A DNA stretch of 64,000 nucleotides, taken from NCBI RefSeq assembly GCF_036785885.1, contig NC_092320.1, positions 13,083,557 to 13,147,556 of the forward strand, read 5' to 3'. Made by a program: the position numbers and the translations under genes. The first letter of the stretch is position 1; every line of letters begins with the position of its first letter. Shown here in pieces: positions 26,761 through 38,654 of this stretch. Source of the stretch: Coffea arabica (Eukaryota > Streptophyta > Magnoliopsida > Gentianales > Rubiaceae). The notes below the pieces were generated by a model. It was given only the letters and a program-made list of their open reading frames with translations, ran no database searches and was not told where the DNA came from.

Positions 26761-26866
26761 TAAAGAAACAAAGAACAAGATATAGCTCTGCATTTACACC
26801 AAAGTTGTCCGGTTTAGATTGCACTTTTACAAGTTTTTCAGAATGTTTCAAGTAATAGTTTCAAAA

Positions 26867-27147
26867 AACCAACGGCCCTTTGAACTGTTGCCACCTCCAA
26901 AGACTTTAAATCTTGGTGAGGTGAGAAGTCAAAAATTCAAATTTTGCATCCCATTAATTTGTCACTATATGTGATTTCTTCTAAATTCATACATGTGCGT
27001 AATGCACTCGTCTGGTCCAATGGTGGTTTAATCCCCATCGATTTCTCTAGGTCTCGTTGGACCTCTCCCTCTCCCCTCCCCCCCACCCAAAAAGTGTAAG
27101 CTAGAGTAGGAGTCGATTAGGCTAATTGTTGCCGTCTAATAAAAAAA
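26867..27147 (+). mobile_element. SINE, GTGCACCCGTC family, copy 2
   Basis: About 281 bp ending in an A tail (27141-27148). It is flanked by a 16-bp direct repeat with two mismatches: AGTAATAGTTTCAAAA at 26851-26866 and AGTAACAGTATCAAAA at 27148-27163. It contains GCACTCGTCTGGTCCAATGG, matching the block in copy 1. No reading frame. Confidence 0.75.
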
Positions 27148-27343
27148 AGTAACAGTATCAAAAGTGATGGACGTGAAATAAGAAAATTATTTATAATGTG
27201 TCCAAAAATTGTTTTCTAGAAACTTACAAGCCAAACAAGTTTACATCAATTCCAAGTTCCTACGGGATTTTATATACAGCATTCCAACTTTTAACGAGGT
27301 CTTAATGAGTCTTTCCACAAGGTAAATTATTATAATTTCTTTT

Positions 27344-29198
27344 TGAAGGAAATTAAACCAAATTATTTTAGTATTTAGTTTCCTAATTCGGTTTGATATT
27401 TTATTTATTTAGTTTCTGTATTGGTTTAGGAAATATAAAATCAATTTTTCAAATAAGTTTCGGTTTACAATTGTATTTGTTTTAGAAAATTTTGGAATCT
27501 ATAAAAAACTACCAGTTTAGTAGGTTATTATTTGAAGAGTTGAGTTGAATCTTGAGAGCAGATTTGAGAGAAAGTCTCACAGTTGAGATTTATAAGTTGT
27601 CATGAGTGAAAAGTTACGACTTGATATTATTATTGGTTGGGTTTTGTTGAAATTTGAGTTAATTAAATTATTGAGTATTTGTTCTCCTCCAATTCCCACA
27701 TATTTTTATATATGCTCAAATTGCTTCCGCTGTGTGGGGCGCGTGATTTTTCGTGCCAATAAGTGATATCAGAGCTCTAGACTTTGATCTTGGGGCTTGT
27801 TCGTGAAATTAAAGTATAGATCCGTATTATTGATCATGTTGTGGTATTTTTATCTTTGATGGTAAAAATGATTTTGAAATTTGGAGTTTGATGATGAAAA
27901 GATTTTTTCATGTTATTGGAATTTGGGATATTGTTGAGAAGGGGTTCATGGAACCTAAAGCAAGCTCAAAATCATCAAACGATCTAATTAAAGAATTAAA
28001 GAGGAATAGACAATTGGATTGTAAGACATTTCACTATCTCAACACTCAAATCCAGTTGCATGTAGCGAATAAATTTATACACGCAAAGACAGCAAATGAG
28101 GCTTGAATATTTTTAATATATTTCTATAGTCATGGTAGAGAAGAAATTTGTGATGAAAAAGAAAAAAAAAGAATATTTTAATAAGTCAAAGAAAGAAGAA
28201 ATTGCAGGTACACCTGAAGAATTTGTGATTGAAAAAAAAGTTCGCAAGTGTTTAAGAGAGAAAGTGAAATTAAAGATGTGATTGAAGATTATGACAATAC
28301 ATAAGTTATTAATTTTGTCGAGATTGATGATTTTTTTGAAGAGAAAAATCAAGTGATAGAATTGATTAAAAACAGTTTGTGAAGTGGACAAATTAATCGA
28401 AAGTTGTGATACTGTTAAAAGTGATGCAGTTGTTAGTGCTGAAAAAGTAAAGGAAAAACATGATGATGTTAAAAACATTGGTAGCGGCAACTATGATTTT
28501 TTGGTTTTGGGAGATTTTATTAGTGACGTAGCTAAATTAAATTATGAAGCATTGAATGAAGAATAGGTGGATATGTTTGAATTTTTTCATAAGAGTAATC
28601 AAGTCAAGAAATTGATCGAAAACTACAAATTTCGTCCATTATTGCCCGTGAAGATAAAATTGGAGATCAATTACAAGTTGGAGTTCCACGTCATCTATAC
28701 AGCAACCAAGTTATTCATGGAGATTCAAACTCATGATGGCATTGGAGATGACAACATTAAGAGCTTTGTTTAAGGGAAGCAATGAAGAAAATTAAACCAA
28801 ACTACTTTAATATTTATTTTCCTAATTTGTTTTGATATCTTATTTATTTAGTTTCCGTATTGGTTTAAGAAATCTAAGATCAATTTTTCAAGTAAGTTTC
28901 GGTTTACAATTATATTTGTTTTAGAAAATTTTGGAGTTTATAAATACTACCAGTTTAGTAGGTTATTACTCAAAGAATTAAGTTGAGTCTTGAAAGTAGG
29001 TTTAAGAGAAAGTCTTGTAATTGAGATTTATGAGTTGTCATGAGCGAAAAGCTAAAATTGATATTGTTATTGGTTGGATTTTGTTGAGATTTGAGTTAAT
29101 TAAATTATTGAGTATTTATTATTCCTTCTCTTCCCACATATTTTTATATGTGTTAAAATTGCTTATGCTATGTGTGCGCGCGATTTTTTGTGCCAACA
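27344..29198 (+). mobile_element. Short non-autonomous Copia-type LTR retrotransposon
   Basis: Two long terminal repeats, 27344-27761 (418 bp) and 28783-29198 (416 bp), begin TGAAG and end CCAA(T/C)A. They align end to end and look roughly nine-tenths identical by eye. The left one is followed by GTGATATCAGAGCTC, a variant of the initiator-methionine tRNA primer site typical of Copia. AAGGGAAGCAA precedes the right one as a polypurine tract. Flanks are CTTTT and CTCTT, a 5-bp duplication with one mismatch. The 1021-bp interior lacks integrase and reverse transcriptase. Confidence 0.88.
27888..28106 (+). pseudogene. Copia gag remnant
   Basis: A 72-codon frame inside the LTR element contains IWDIVEKGFMEP followed by a lysine-rich stretch and ends near ANEA. 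This spacing resembles the N-terminal part of Copia gag (the DUF4219/UBN2 type, where a WDIVE-like block precedes a KxxD region). Further short frames downstream (28384-28773) are probably the decayed rest of the internal region. No protease, integrase or polymerase motif is left. Confidence 0.6.
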
Positions 29199-29254
29199 CT
29201 CTTTAATAGAGTAGTTCATGAAGTAGACTATTATAATTAATCAGTATGATAGTA

Positions 29255-29583
29255 CTCCCTCCGTCCTACTTTGATAGTCTTGTTTTCTTTTTTCGTCTGT
29301 CCCAAATTGTAGTCCATTTTTCAATTGAAGAATGTAATTGTATTTTAATTTTTCTAAAATACCCTTATTCAATGTAAGCAGTTGTTACTATAAACCTACC
29401 TTATTTAATGAGAGTTGATTCTTTTTTTACCATCAATTCAAGTTCCCATAAAGTTGTACCATATTTAATGTGAAGGTATTTTAGGAAAATAGCAATCTAA
29501 ATTTATTTTTTCAACAAAATTAATTATTTTTTCTTAAATTATGTGAAAAAAGAAACAGGACTATCAAAGTGGGACGGAGGGAG
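29255..29583. mobile_element. Stowaway MITE, copy 3
   Basis: A 329-bp element with ends CTCCCTCCGTCCTAC and GTGGGACGGAGGGAG, flanked by TA. Same length and orientation as copy 1 and highly similar along its length, so both come from the same burst. Its better-preserved ends suggest it is younger. Confidence 0.92.
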
Positions 29584-30400
29584 TAGAAGTTTTTCTTTAA
29601 TATGAACTATCTAATTGCCATGACGGACACGGCCAGTCATGGTAACCTACAATTTTGAAAAGAACCCGCTTTTAGTAGCATGTAATTAAATTAGATTGAA
29701 ACTTTTCATATTGTTCCGCCAATCACCACAAACCAAGTGTCTTAAAATCACTAGCCTACACTGGATCATTGTGTAAGTTAATAGTTGTAAAAGCACTAAC
29801 CAAGAAGCAAGTTTCTCAACTAAAATCAATTTCCAGCATCATGCAGTAGTAGTGCAACGCTACAAACGGACGTAGACTTGATTTGACTTATTGATTAAAA
29901 ATCAAAATGAATAATACAATTGATTTGAATTTAAAGAAGAAAAATTTGAAACCCAAATTTTCAGAGCATGTTTCTATTTAAGCAATATAATATATACTAA
30001 ACCACAAATTTTTAGCGGTTAAAGTAGCATTCCATTAATTCTAAAGATCCTACTAAGATTAGGATCCACTTTATAAATTAGATCATAAAGTTGTAGGACC
30101 ATGAAAGCAAGATGAAAATTCTAACTATGCCCCACACTCCCTCTCCCCCCAAAAAGGGCAAAAAAAAAAAAAAAGAATCCGTCTTTTCTATAATTTCCAT
30201 TAGTGTACCACCCTACAATTTTTCACACCAAATGTCAACACAACTTTTTCTGGCATTTGCTCTATACTACTTCAAAGCAAAGATAAATTATCATATAAGA
30301 AAAAGGAAAAAGTATTTGAAGACTTAAATCCCTACGCTTACCACAATTAAACATTGCCAATAACTTGACTCTAGGTTTTTTGTGATAAGGTCATAGAGAG

Positions 30401-30828
30401 TAGAGGTGGAGCTGATTCAAGCTACTCGACTCGAGCTCGATATGTACTCGATCAGAAGCTCGAGCTCGAACTCGCTTCATCGAGCTTGAGCTTGATCTCG
30501 AGCTGCTCGTTAGAGCTATCGACTCGAGGTCGAGTTCAGAAATTTGAAGCTCGACGAGCTCGACGAGCTCTATCGAGTATCACATAAAAAATTAAAAAAA
30601 ATTATATATAAAATTACTAATATAGGTAAATAAATTCTGAGAAATTACCGGTGAGTACCCTTATCGAGTCGAGCTCGAGCTTTTTAAGGACTCGATCGAG
30701 CTCGAACTCGAGCTGTGATTCTCCGACTCGATGGAGTTCGAGCTCGAGCTCGAGTATAATTATATTATAGTCGAGTCGAGCTCGAGTATAGCGGTACTCG
30801 AGCTCAACTCAGCTCGAATACACCCGTA
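30401..30828. mobile_element. hAT-type MITE built of CTCGAGCTCGA repeats
   Basis: A 428-bp element from TAGAGGTGGAGCTGATTC to GCTCGAATACACCCGTA. It is flanked by a perfect 8-bp duplication ATAGAGAG (30393-30400 and 30829-30836), which fits hAT. Both halves are packed with GAGCTCGA and ACTCGAGCTC units. The middle (about 30580-30650) is AT-rich. No coding capacity. Confidence 0.88.
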
Positions 30829-30839
30829 ATAGAGAGACG

Positions 30840-32500
30840 GTGGTGTCATTTTCGATTCTCAACATCTAACCCTGGAGTGTACTTAAAAGATATGTGAAGG
30901 GATTTATTAATGAATTGTACTTGTCATGCATGATGCCTAACCAAATTTTGGAATAAAATATTTTGGTATGTTTGTCCCCTGATAAGAGAGACTCCATCAT
31001 TTTTAATACATAGTGGGGAGTCAAGAATTTACGAATCAATAAACTAGGCATCTTCTGTTCTCAATCTTTCCAATCATTTGTTAAGTGATAAACGTGGCTC
31101 AAATGTCCGAGAGGAGAGGGGGACAACGTTTTACTTTTGTTTTAGTGGTTGCAATTGCAAACAATGAAGAGCCCAACGACAATTGCAGGTGTTAGATTGC
31201 CTTAATAGTGTGATTCCGGTTTGGTTTCTGGGCTGATCTGTTTTGGTCAAGGAGGCATGAAGCCTTGTGTGCTTTATGTTGCTTAGGCCTATCTATCTAT
31301 AAGGTCGTTTGAAGAGATGATCCAGTTCTCAACAACAAAATATCTGTCGGCAAGTGTCAACATGTGTGGGCCAACGATTGCCTACTAAATCAAAGAGGGT
31401 AGGCTTGATTGGGATGTTACTGGCAATTGGCTGACTAGTGATTTGACAACTTATGGCCGGAACTGGCATTCGCCCCACTTTCCACCGCATTTCTACTCCC
31501 TCGGGCACCTGTGTCTCCGTTGCCAACCTTGCATATTTTAGTTGGTTTTGTGACATGGTGGGCTTACCTGTTTGTTTTGAATACGTTCCCTTTAGATATT
31601 TTTTTTTAAAACTTTTTTAACGAGAACACATTTAAATCACATCTAACTTATCATATAAATATACACACAAATAATTATTACCCCTCTTTACATTAATAGA
31701 TATTATCTAATTAACTTTGCTTTTTCAAAATTTTAGTACCTTATTAAGTACAACTTAAGGAATGACCACTGAGCGCCCATTAGGTAGATTTTATTTTTTT
31801 TTTTAATAATGCTTTTGATGCATTTGGCTTTGACTATGATTTCGTTGTTCCTACATATATCATTTCGTTTACATACAAACTCTAGGTGGGGAATGGGGGA
31901 GGGGCAAAAAGGCAAAGCTACAAACGAATTACCCTGCAAATTTAACTATATACTTCCAGCAGTTTCAAGTAAGGTTGTGCATCACAAGGAAGCACGTACT
32001 ATGCTTTCTTTGTTCTAAAAAAAATTTATAAAATTCTCTCTTTTAGTTATATTGCCCATCCTTAAATTTACGAGAATTTCTTTCTCTATATAGATTACCC
32101 TTTAAAGTTTTATGTATTCCCCCCATATTCTACTCCCTAAAAAAATAGGATTTTTATTTTGATTACCTCTAACAAAAATTTTGAACCTTTCCAAATTAAA
32201 GATTAGTACATAGTATATTTCTTATATAATTATAAGAGCATAATTGTAATTAAAGCGCCACTTTCGTATGTCTATTCATGTACCAAAACTGAAAAATGGG
32301 TAAGGATTTAAACATTTACTAACCTGATTATAGGAAATATTGAATAAGGAGAGAGCTATTTAATTAATTTTTATTACTTTATTTGCCAAATATAGTAAAC
32401 AGTGAGGGACTCTTGATGATTATGATTATCTGTATGCCTTGATAAATGGACTAATGACAAGTTTAAGGCTGTATTTTGCGATGTTAAATGTCATGATACG
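30840..32500. other. Intergenic, no gene seen
   Basis: No recognisable gene or complete element. Short frames only, in AT-rich sequence. Confidence 0.5.
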
Positions 32501-32973
32501 AGTACCAACTGGCAAATCGTGTTAGACTTTAGCTGTGTCGTATGTGCTGGTTTATTACTTCACTTAGCGAGTATTTTACTATCATATTAATTGCTATAAA
32601 TGATATTAACAAGCTTAAATACACTATTATCATCTTGGAATATATGCATGCCATCTTATAACTCAGTCCACAAGAACACTGTACTATTTGCAGCATGATG
32701 AATCAGTCAAATTTTCTATTAATTGGAATGTCTCTGCCAAAACAGGAAAAGTGACGTGGTCTCTTGTCTCTACATAATAGTTACTGATTTAAAAAAAAAA
32801 TTTAATTTCTGAAAGAAGCTGCTGAATTAGCTAGTTTTGTACTATATTTTAGTAAATGGAGTTCTTGTCCAAAATATTATGACGTGCTTGGGAGCTTATA
32901 CAAGAAAGGCACTGCTAAATGCTAATAACAGTCTCCATATCTTCTAATACTTTCAAATTAAGCTTAGACAATT

Positions 32974-33850
32974 ATGGGTTTTGAAAATAAAAAGCTTGTC
33001 ATTTTCATGGTTGTGTTGGAGCGTATGTATGCAGGAATTACTCTATTTACTAGAGCTTCCCTCTCACAAGGATTGAGTCCCAGGGGGGGGGGGGGTTTGT
33101 GACTTAATTTTGGGCAAGTGATTGCCACTTTGCTTGTTCCTCGAGTGGCATTTTTCAACTCGAGATATGTTTATGGGAAAAGCCACCTTTCTCGTCCTTT
33201 TATGGCATGAAACATATAACCGAAGCTGTAAGCATGGTGTTACACTGTTACTCAAACAAAGGGCCTAAGCTACTTCACGCAGAGTTTCACTTTGATCCCA
33301 TTCATTCACTATTCAGCAAGGCAGGTGAGACTTGATTGCTTGGTTGTTTACTAATCTTGGGAAGCAATTGTTGCTGGTCCATTTGGATGATTCTGCTGGT
33401 ATTTAATTAACACGATGTTATGCGAAAATCACCTAAACCATGTTACATTTTTTTTTTTTTTTTGTTAATAAGTCCCTGTATCGAAGAGGTTTGCATCCAA
33501 CTGAAAAAGAAATAATTAAGCTCAAAAAATTACACTTTATAGACCGCTCACTAATTGATAATACGCTCTAGGCTGGAATGTCAGCAATTCCATTCTTTGT
33601 TCAGTGTTGGTGCATTTCTAAAAGAGGGCTGCCTTTGAATTCATCCACAACATGACAAGCTTGATTTGGATACCTAGGCAGACAATAACGCTATCAGTGG
33701 TTTGTTACAACCCACAATATGCAATTTTTTTTTTATTGTTTGAATTCATACCATTTTGTAACTGTTCAATAAGACATGATACGACAAGCAAATTATTTTT
33801 TTTTCAGCTTTTTAGGTGCAATTGCTGTAATATATACTTGGTCTATATAA
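32974..33850 (+). pseudogene. WAT1-related transporter pseudogene 1 (internally deleted)
   Basis: The ATG at 32974 opens an exon-1 copy (MGFENKKLVIFMVVLERMYA...) close to the intact gene at 34645. It is broken near 33083-33095 by a run of 13 G and a frameshift. Soon after, the intron-1-like sequence joins directly to an exon-4 remnant (about 33217-33398, with GPKLL-like coding but stops). Exons 2 and 3 are therefore lost in one internal deletion. An exon-6 remnant lies at about 33571-33640 and an exon-7 remnant at about 33807-33850 with an early stop. Exon 5 is missing. The upstream 300 bp resembles the promoter of the intact gene. This is a dead tandem copy. Confidence 0.9.
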
Positions 33851-34593
33851 TGCGTAGTGAGAACTTCTGTTGGGATGTACGAATTATCTTTCTAATGTTT
33901 TTCGGGGAGAGGCATCAATTTCAAAGGCATCATATGCATGGTTTCTCTTGAACCAATTGACCCGCGAAAAAATATTAATTATTCCATGACAAATTATAGT
34001 ACTATAAAACATTAGTAATTTACTCGGTTTACTGAGATTTTCTAACATCATTGTGTACTTAAAGTGTAACAAAGTATTCAAAATTATTAATCCCAATCGT
34101 ATTCAAAGTGTCCATCCGATGGACATGTACTAATCACAGTCGGTAGTGTTATTAGTGTACAAATTAAATTACTATAGCACAATATTGTGTGCAGATAATC
34201 AAAATGACAACTGCAAATGGAATATTCCCATTATATATCATAAACCGGGTAAATGCCATTGTCCAACTCAGCTCTTCATCAGAGCCAACCTTGCAAATAC
34301 CATGCTAGCTCGATAAGCATCATTTTTTTGGAAATATGCTTTGGCTGACGAAGCCTTCCTCATGACCCATCAGAGTTATTGAATCATGATGGATGTGCAA
34401 AAAAAAACAAGAAGTTTTGTCGTCCTATCTGTTCATCTTGAAGGTTCATATGCACTACGTAACGCATATTGGCAAGTGACAAGAAACTTCCGAGAGCTTT
34501 GTCCTTTCAAGAAGCTGCATGATTTGTTGTATATCTTTCAGTACACAGAATTATTGTACAAAGAATATAGTAAATATAGCGTGGTTGGAAGCC

Positions 34594-34601
34594 TATATAA
34601 G
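34594..34601 (+). promoter_or_regulatory. Likely TATA box of the intact WAT1-related gene
   Basis: TATATAAG lies 44 nt before the ATG at 34645, so transcription would start roughly 15-25 nt before the ATG, leaving a very short leader. In pseudogene 1 the aligned stretch reads CTTATACAAG, a weaker match. Confidence 0.6.
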
Positions 34602-34644
34602 AGCGGTGCTGTCTCTAATTGTTTCAAATCAAGCATAGGCAAAG

Positions 34645-37275
34645 ATGGGTTATGAAGATCAAAAGCCTCTCATTTTCATGGTTGTTTTGCAGTTTGTGTA
34701 TGCAGGAATTACTCTATCCACAAGGGCTTCGCTCTTACAGGGAATGAGTCCCAGAGTTTTTGTGGTTTATCGGCAAGCCCTAGCCGCTTTGCTTGTAGCT
34801 CCTGTGGCATTTTTCAGGTCAAGGTACATTTATGGGATATCCAACTTCTTTCTATTCATCTTATGACATGAAATATAAATTTTTGAAATTAAGCCAAATC
34901 TAGCTCTGCTTTAATTATTTTAATTCTTTTTTTTTTCTTTTTGATTTTGGGGTGCAGGAAAGGAGGAAACACATGTTCTTTAGGATGGAAGAACTTCTGC
35001 TTAATATTTCTAGTTTCTCTTGTCGGGTAAGTTTTAGTTAAAGTATGAAACTGTATACATTACGGAGGGTACATGTGGCTAAATACTCGATTACTTGCCC
35101 ATTGATTTCCTCTGCAGTGTGACGGCGAACCAGAATATTTATTTTGAGGGTCTATACTTGGCGTCATCATCAATAGCAAGTGCAATGGGGAATCTACTAC
35201 CTGCAATTACTTTTGTTTTGGCATACATTGTGGGGTAATTCCAAATAATTCAAGAATTAAGAAAAGTGTAATTAAGAAGATGATTGTTAAAATGATCTAC
35301 ATCTTTGAATAGAGACATTCATCACGAGATAACTTAAAGCTTTAAATGGTTTTTTTTAATGGCTTTCATCTTTCTTTTTATTTTCTTTGAAATAACTAGA
35401 GCTTTATTTGAATTTAAGGTGTTTTTAAAAAAAAAACTTTTTTATTTTTCTCAAGTCTAGATCAATAAACTCTAAAAGTAACTTCAACAACTCTAAAAAC
35501 ACAACATCTCAAACAGGAGGAGGGAGGAGGGAGAGGGGGGAGGAGGAGGGAGGAAGGAGAAGAGAGGAGGAGGAGGAAGAGAAAGAAGGAGAGAGAGGAG
35601 AGAGGAGGGAGGAGGTGATGGTGGTGGGTGGTGGTCATAGGTGGTGTAAATTTTTTTAAAAAAATATTTTTAAAAAATTATAAATTCTAAAAATATTCCA
35701 AAATACATTCGAAAAAATCCCCTATAAATACCCTTAAAACATCCTAAAAACATTTATAGTAAAGTTTTTTCATATATAGAGTTAGGGTAAGGTTTTTTGA
35801 AAAAATCCCCAAAAACAGCTAATAATAGAAATAACCCAAGAATATATTGTTCTAGTGTTCTTAATTCATATTTTTATATTATCAGACAAGAAAAAATAAA
35901 CATCCGAAGCTTGAGAAGTAAAGCAAAATTCATCGGCACGATCATATGTGTTACCGGAGCCATAAGCATGGTGTTACTCAAAGGGCCGAAGCTACTTAAC
36001 AAAGAGTTTCACTCTGATCCAATTCATTCAATATTGAGATTGAGCAAGGGAGGTGAGACTTGGTTGCTTGGTTGTTTACTACTGTTCGCAAGCAATTGTT
36101 GCTGGTCAATTTGGCTGATTTTGCAGGTATACAAGTTCGAACATTGTTGAGATCATATTATGTGAAAGTCACTTAAACATGTTATATCTTCTCATAGGCA
36201 CCGGTGTCCAAGAGCTATCCTGATCATTTATCTCTAACAGCATGGATGTGCTTTATTGCTGCCTGGCAATCGGCAATTGTGGCATTCTTTATCGAGAAAG
36301 ACCTAGATGCTTGGAAATTACAAACACCTCTGGAACTTGGATGTCTATTCTTTACAGTAAGTGTGAGGTTTGCATTCAATTGAAAAAAAAAAAATTATGT
36401 TCATAAAATTTTACTCTTAGACCACTGATAAATTAATTCTATTATAGGCAGGAGCATCAGCAATTTCGTTCTTTGCTCAGGCTTGGTGCATATGTAAAAG
36501 AGGACCACTTTTTTCTGCCATGTTTAATCCTTTATCCACTGTCATCGTGACCTTTATCGCCTTCACATTCTTTCGAGAAGAGCTCTACATTGGAAGGTAA
36601 TACCTCCCGCTGTAATTTTGAACATCATATATTGTCATGGAGGGAATATTAGATGAATTTGAATGAAAAACATGAAGTGTTAGCATGTTAAAATCTCAAA
36701 CAAATTCGAGTGTACAAAATTAGTAGCAATATATTCTCTCAGCATGTTACACAAAATAATGTGTTCGAATTCAAGCACAACAGAACAACTTTGATTTTAA
36801 ATCCAGGCACACAATAACATACATTTGTTATTTTTGGGCCCAACCGAAAATCCCAAAAGGTTGATTATAACTCTACCACATAAGGTTTTAAAAGCAAGTG
36901 ATTGGTAGCAAATATGATTGAGATTAAGATTGTCTTGAGTTTGGAATTGGCTGAGAAAACCAGTTTTCTCAGTAGTTCTTACCAATGCTTTGATTATTGT
37001 TTGTGATGGTTTAATATGATATCATCTGACAGAAAGACATCTTTTTCAGCTTGCTCGGTGCAATTGCTGTAATATTTGGACTGTATATTGTGCTATGGGG
37101 CAAAGCTAAAGATCACATGATTAACAGCGATGTAGAAAAGAAGCCAGAGGAGGAAAAAATTAATTATACAATCGTTGTCGATGAATCCACAGACAAATTG
37201 AGTTGTAGAATCGATTTGGAAGAACCCCTTTTGCATAAACAGACAATAGATCTCAAAGATGATCAGAAACATTAG
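34645..37275 (+). CDS. WAT1-related (nodulin MtN21/EamA, UmamiT) transporter
   Basis: This family of drug/metabolite-type carriers moves auxin, amino acids or other small solutes across plasma or vacuolar membranes. The substrate of this member cannot be told. Seven exons join in phase: 34645-34823, 34958-35026, 35118-35234, 35886-36126, 36198-36356, 36448-36596, 37050-37275, giving 379 aa, normal for the family. The N-terminus has the family's FVYAGITLSTRASL and SPRVFVVYRQALAALL blocks. SSIASAMGNLLPAITFVLAYI is the conserved helix of the first EamA domain. Hydrophobic segments continue in exons 4-7 (a ten-helix layout is expected), with MFNPLSTVIVTF and GAIAVIFGLYIVLWGK in the second EamA domain. 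The tail is hydrophilic and acidic. It is the only intact copy of three. Confidence 0.93.
35515..35615 (+). repeat. 101-nt uninterrupted purine tract in WAT1-related intron 3
   Basis: Every base from 35515 to 35615 is A or G, mostly GGA and GA units. It lies in the third intron of the intact transporter gene, inside AT-rich sequence that resembles a MITE. Such tracts can form triplex structures and are often variable in length. Confidence 0.9.
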
Positions 37276-37290
37276 TATTGATGGGAAAAG

Positions 37291-37613
37291 TGTGACGGCC
37301 TCACCTTCTCCTAAGGCGAACCAGAGGGTTCGGCGGGCCACCTACCCAACTTTCGCCGAAATTCAGTCGTTCACTATAGTTCTCAAATAGATTATAATAT
37401 AAATCTCAAATATTACATCAAATTCTTCAATAATTACATGTCATAAGCGAACCGGAAACAATTCCCAACTATACATAAAATGATTTCCAAATCCAAACTG
37501 TACAAGATATATGCCATCCAGTCACGTGAATAATTACTACAAGCCTTCCTTCGCCACGAGCCCTGTGGAGGTGAACCCTTTGGTTCGCCTTAGGGGAAGG
37601 TGGGGCCATCACA
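37291..37613. mobile_element. MITE-like inverted-repeat element just 3' of the WAT1-related gene
   Basis: Ends TGTGACGGCCTCACCTTC and its near inverse (GAAGGTGGGGCCATCACA) lead into longer inverted arms containing CCTAAGGCGAACC and GGTTCGCCTTAGG. It starts 16 bp after the transporter stop codon, so it probably forms much of the 3' untranslated region. No clean target duplication was seen; the superfamily is undetermined. Confidence 0.75.
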
Positions 37614-37828
37614 GGAAGTCTGTATTTCTACATAAATGAGGTTCAATATTGTAAAGAAGACAGGACTCCTCTTCTAAGAAGAGATTTTGTAATTGCGCCT
37701 CTGGTTCTAGGCATTCATCATTGGTGTTATTAGCCTTTATCCCCCCGGCAAGGGACAACTTGATTTGAAATTTCTAATAATCATTTGAGATATTTGATGG
37801 GATCTATATACAAAGAGAATTTCTCTTA

Positions 37829-38654
37829 GGGATAACTTCAGAAACCTCTCTTGAGGTTTCTGACAATTTCACTAAGCTCCTCTAAAGTTTGAAAAATAAC
37901 ACTTACCTTCCTTGATTTGATAGTTGTAGTAACAAAATCTTAAAATAATATTGACTTGGACAATTTTTTAAATGAATACCCAAAAATGCTCTTGTGGAAT
38001 GAGTTTTAATTACTTCTCTACACAATTATGAGATTATTTAGTATAATTATAAGGAAAATGTGCCAAATTTTTCATGTCTATATTTACTATTTGATAAACA
38101 ACTATAATATAATTTTATTACTATGATATGATATTTTTTATGGCATTTTATTATGAATTTAGATTTATAATATAGAAAAGAAAATGTTGAAATAATTCAT
38201 TTAGAATTTATAAATTTTTGGAGTAGTGGAATTATCATAATTTAGTAGTGCTTTTGGGCTATTTCTTTTTGATTTATTGTTAATTTTAATACTAAAAACT
38301 AGAAAACAAAGTTCAGCAAAAACATTGGATTACATATAAAATTACCTCGTCAAAAAAATCACTAGTTCGACATTTGATTATAGTAGAAACTTAGAGGCAT
38401 TAGTGGCAGTTCTACAATTTTATTGGCAAAAAATTTAAAGAAAAGGAATAAAAAGGAAAAAGAATGAAAAAATAATTTTAAAACTCATTCTAAGTATAAG
38501 CATACCAAATAAGAGAATTTCTTTAAAATATTTAAGGGTAAAATTGTCATTTTAAATGAAAAAAATGACAAGGGAGGTATGTGTAATTTTTCAAACCTTA
38601 GGGGAGCTCAGTGACATTGTTAGAAACCTCAGGGGAGGTTTCTGAAATTATCCC
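37829..38654. mobile_element. Mutator-type MITE A (9-bp target duplication)
   Basis: An 826-bp element whose ends, GGGATAACTTCAGAAACCTC and the inverse of GAGGTTTCTGAAATTATCCC, extend into inverted repeats of about 80 bp. It is flanked by TTTCTCTTA and TTTCTTTTA (37820-37828, 38655-38663), a 9-bp duplication with one mismatch. Long terminal repeats plus 9-bp targets fit the Mutator superfamily. The AT-rich centre has no transposase. Confidence 0.88.

Noticed and set aside
30401-30828. CRISPR-like or satellite array of GAGCTCGA units
   Set aside because: Units are irregular, lack unique spacers and are enclosed by an 8-bp target duplication, so it is one transposable element in a plant genome.
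33652-33951. A 99-codon frame downstream of WAT1 pseudogene 1
   Set aside because: It overlaps the exon-7 remnant in a different frame and has no independent support.
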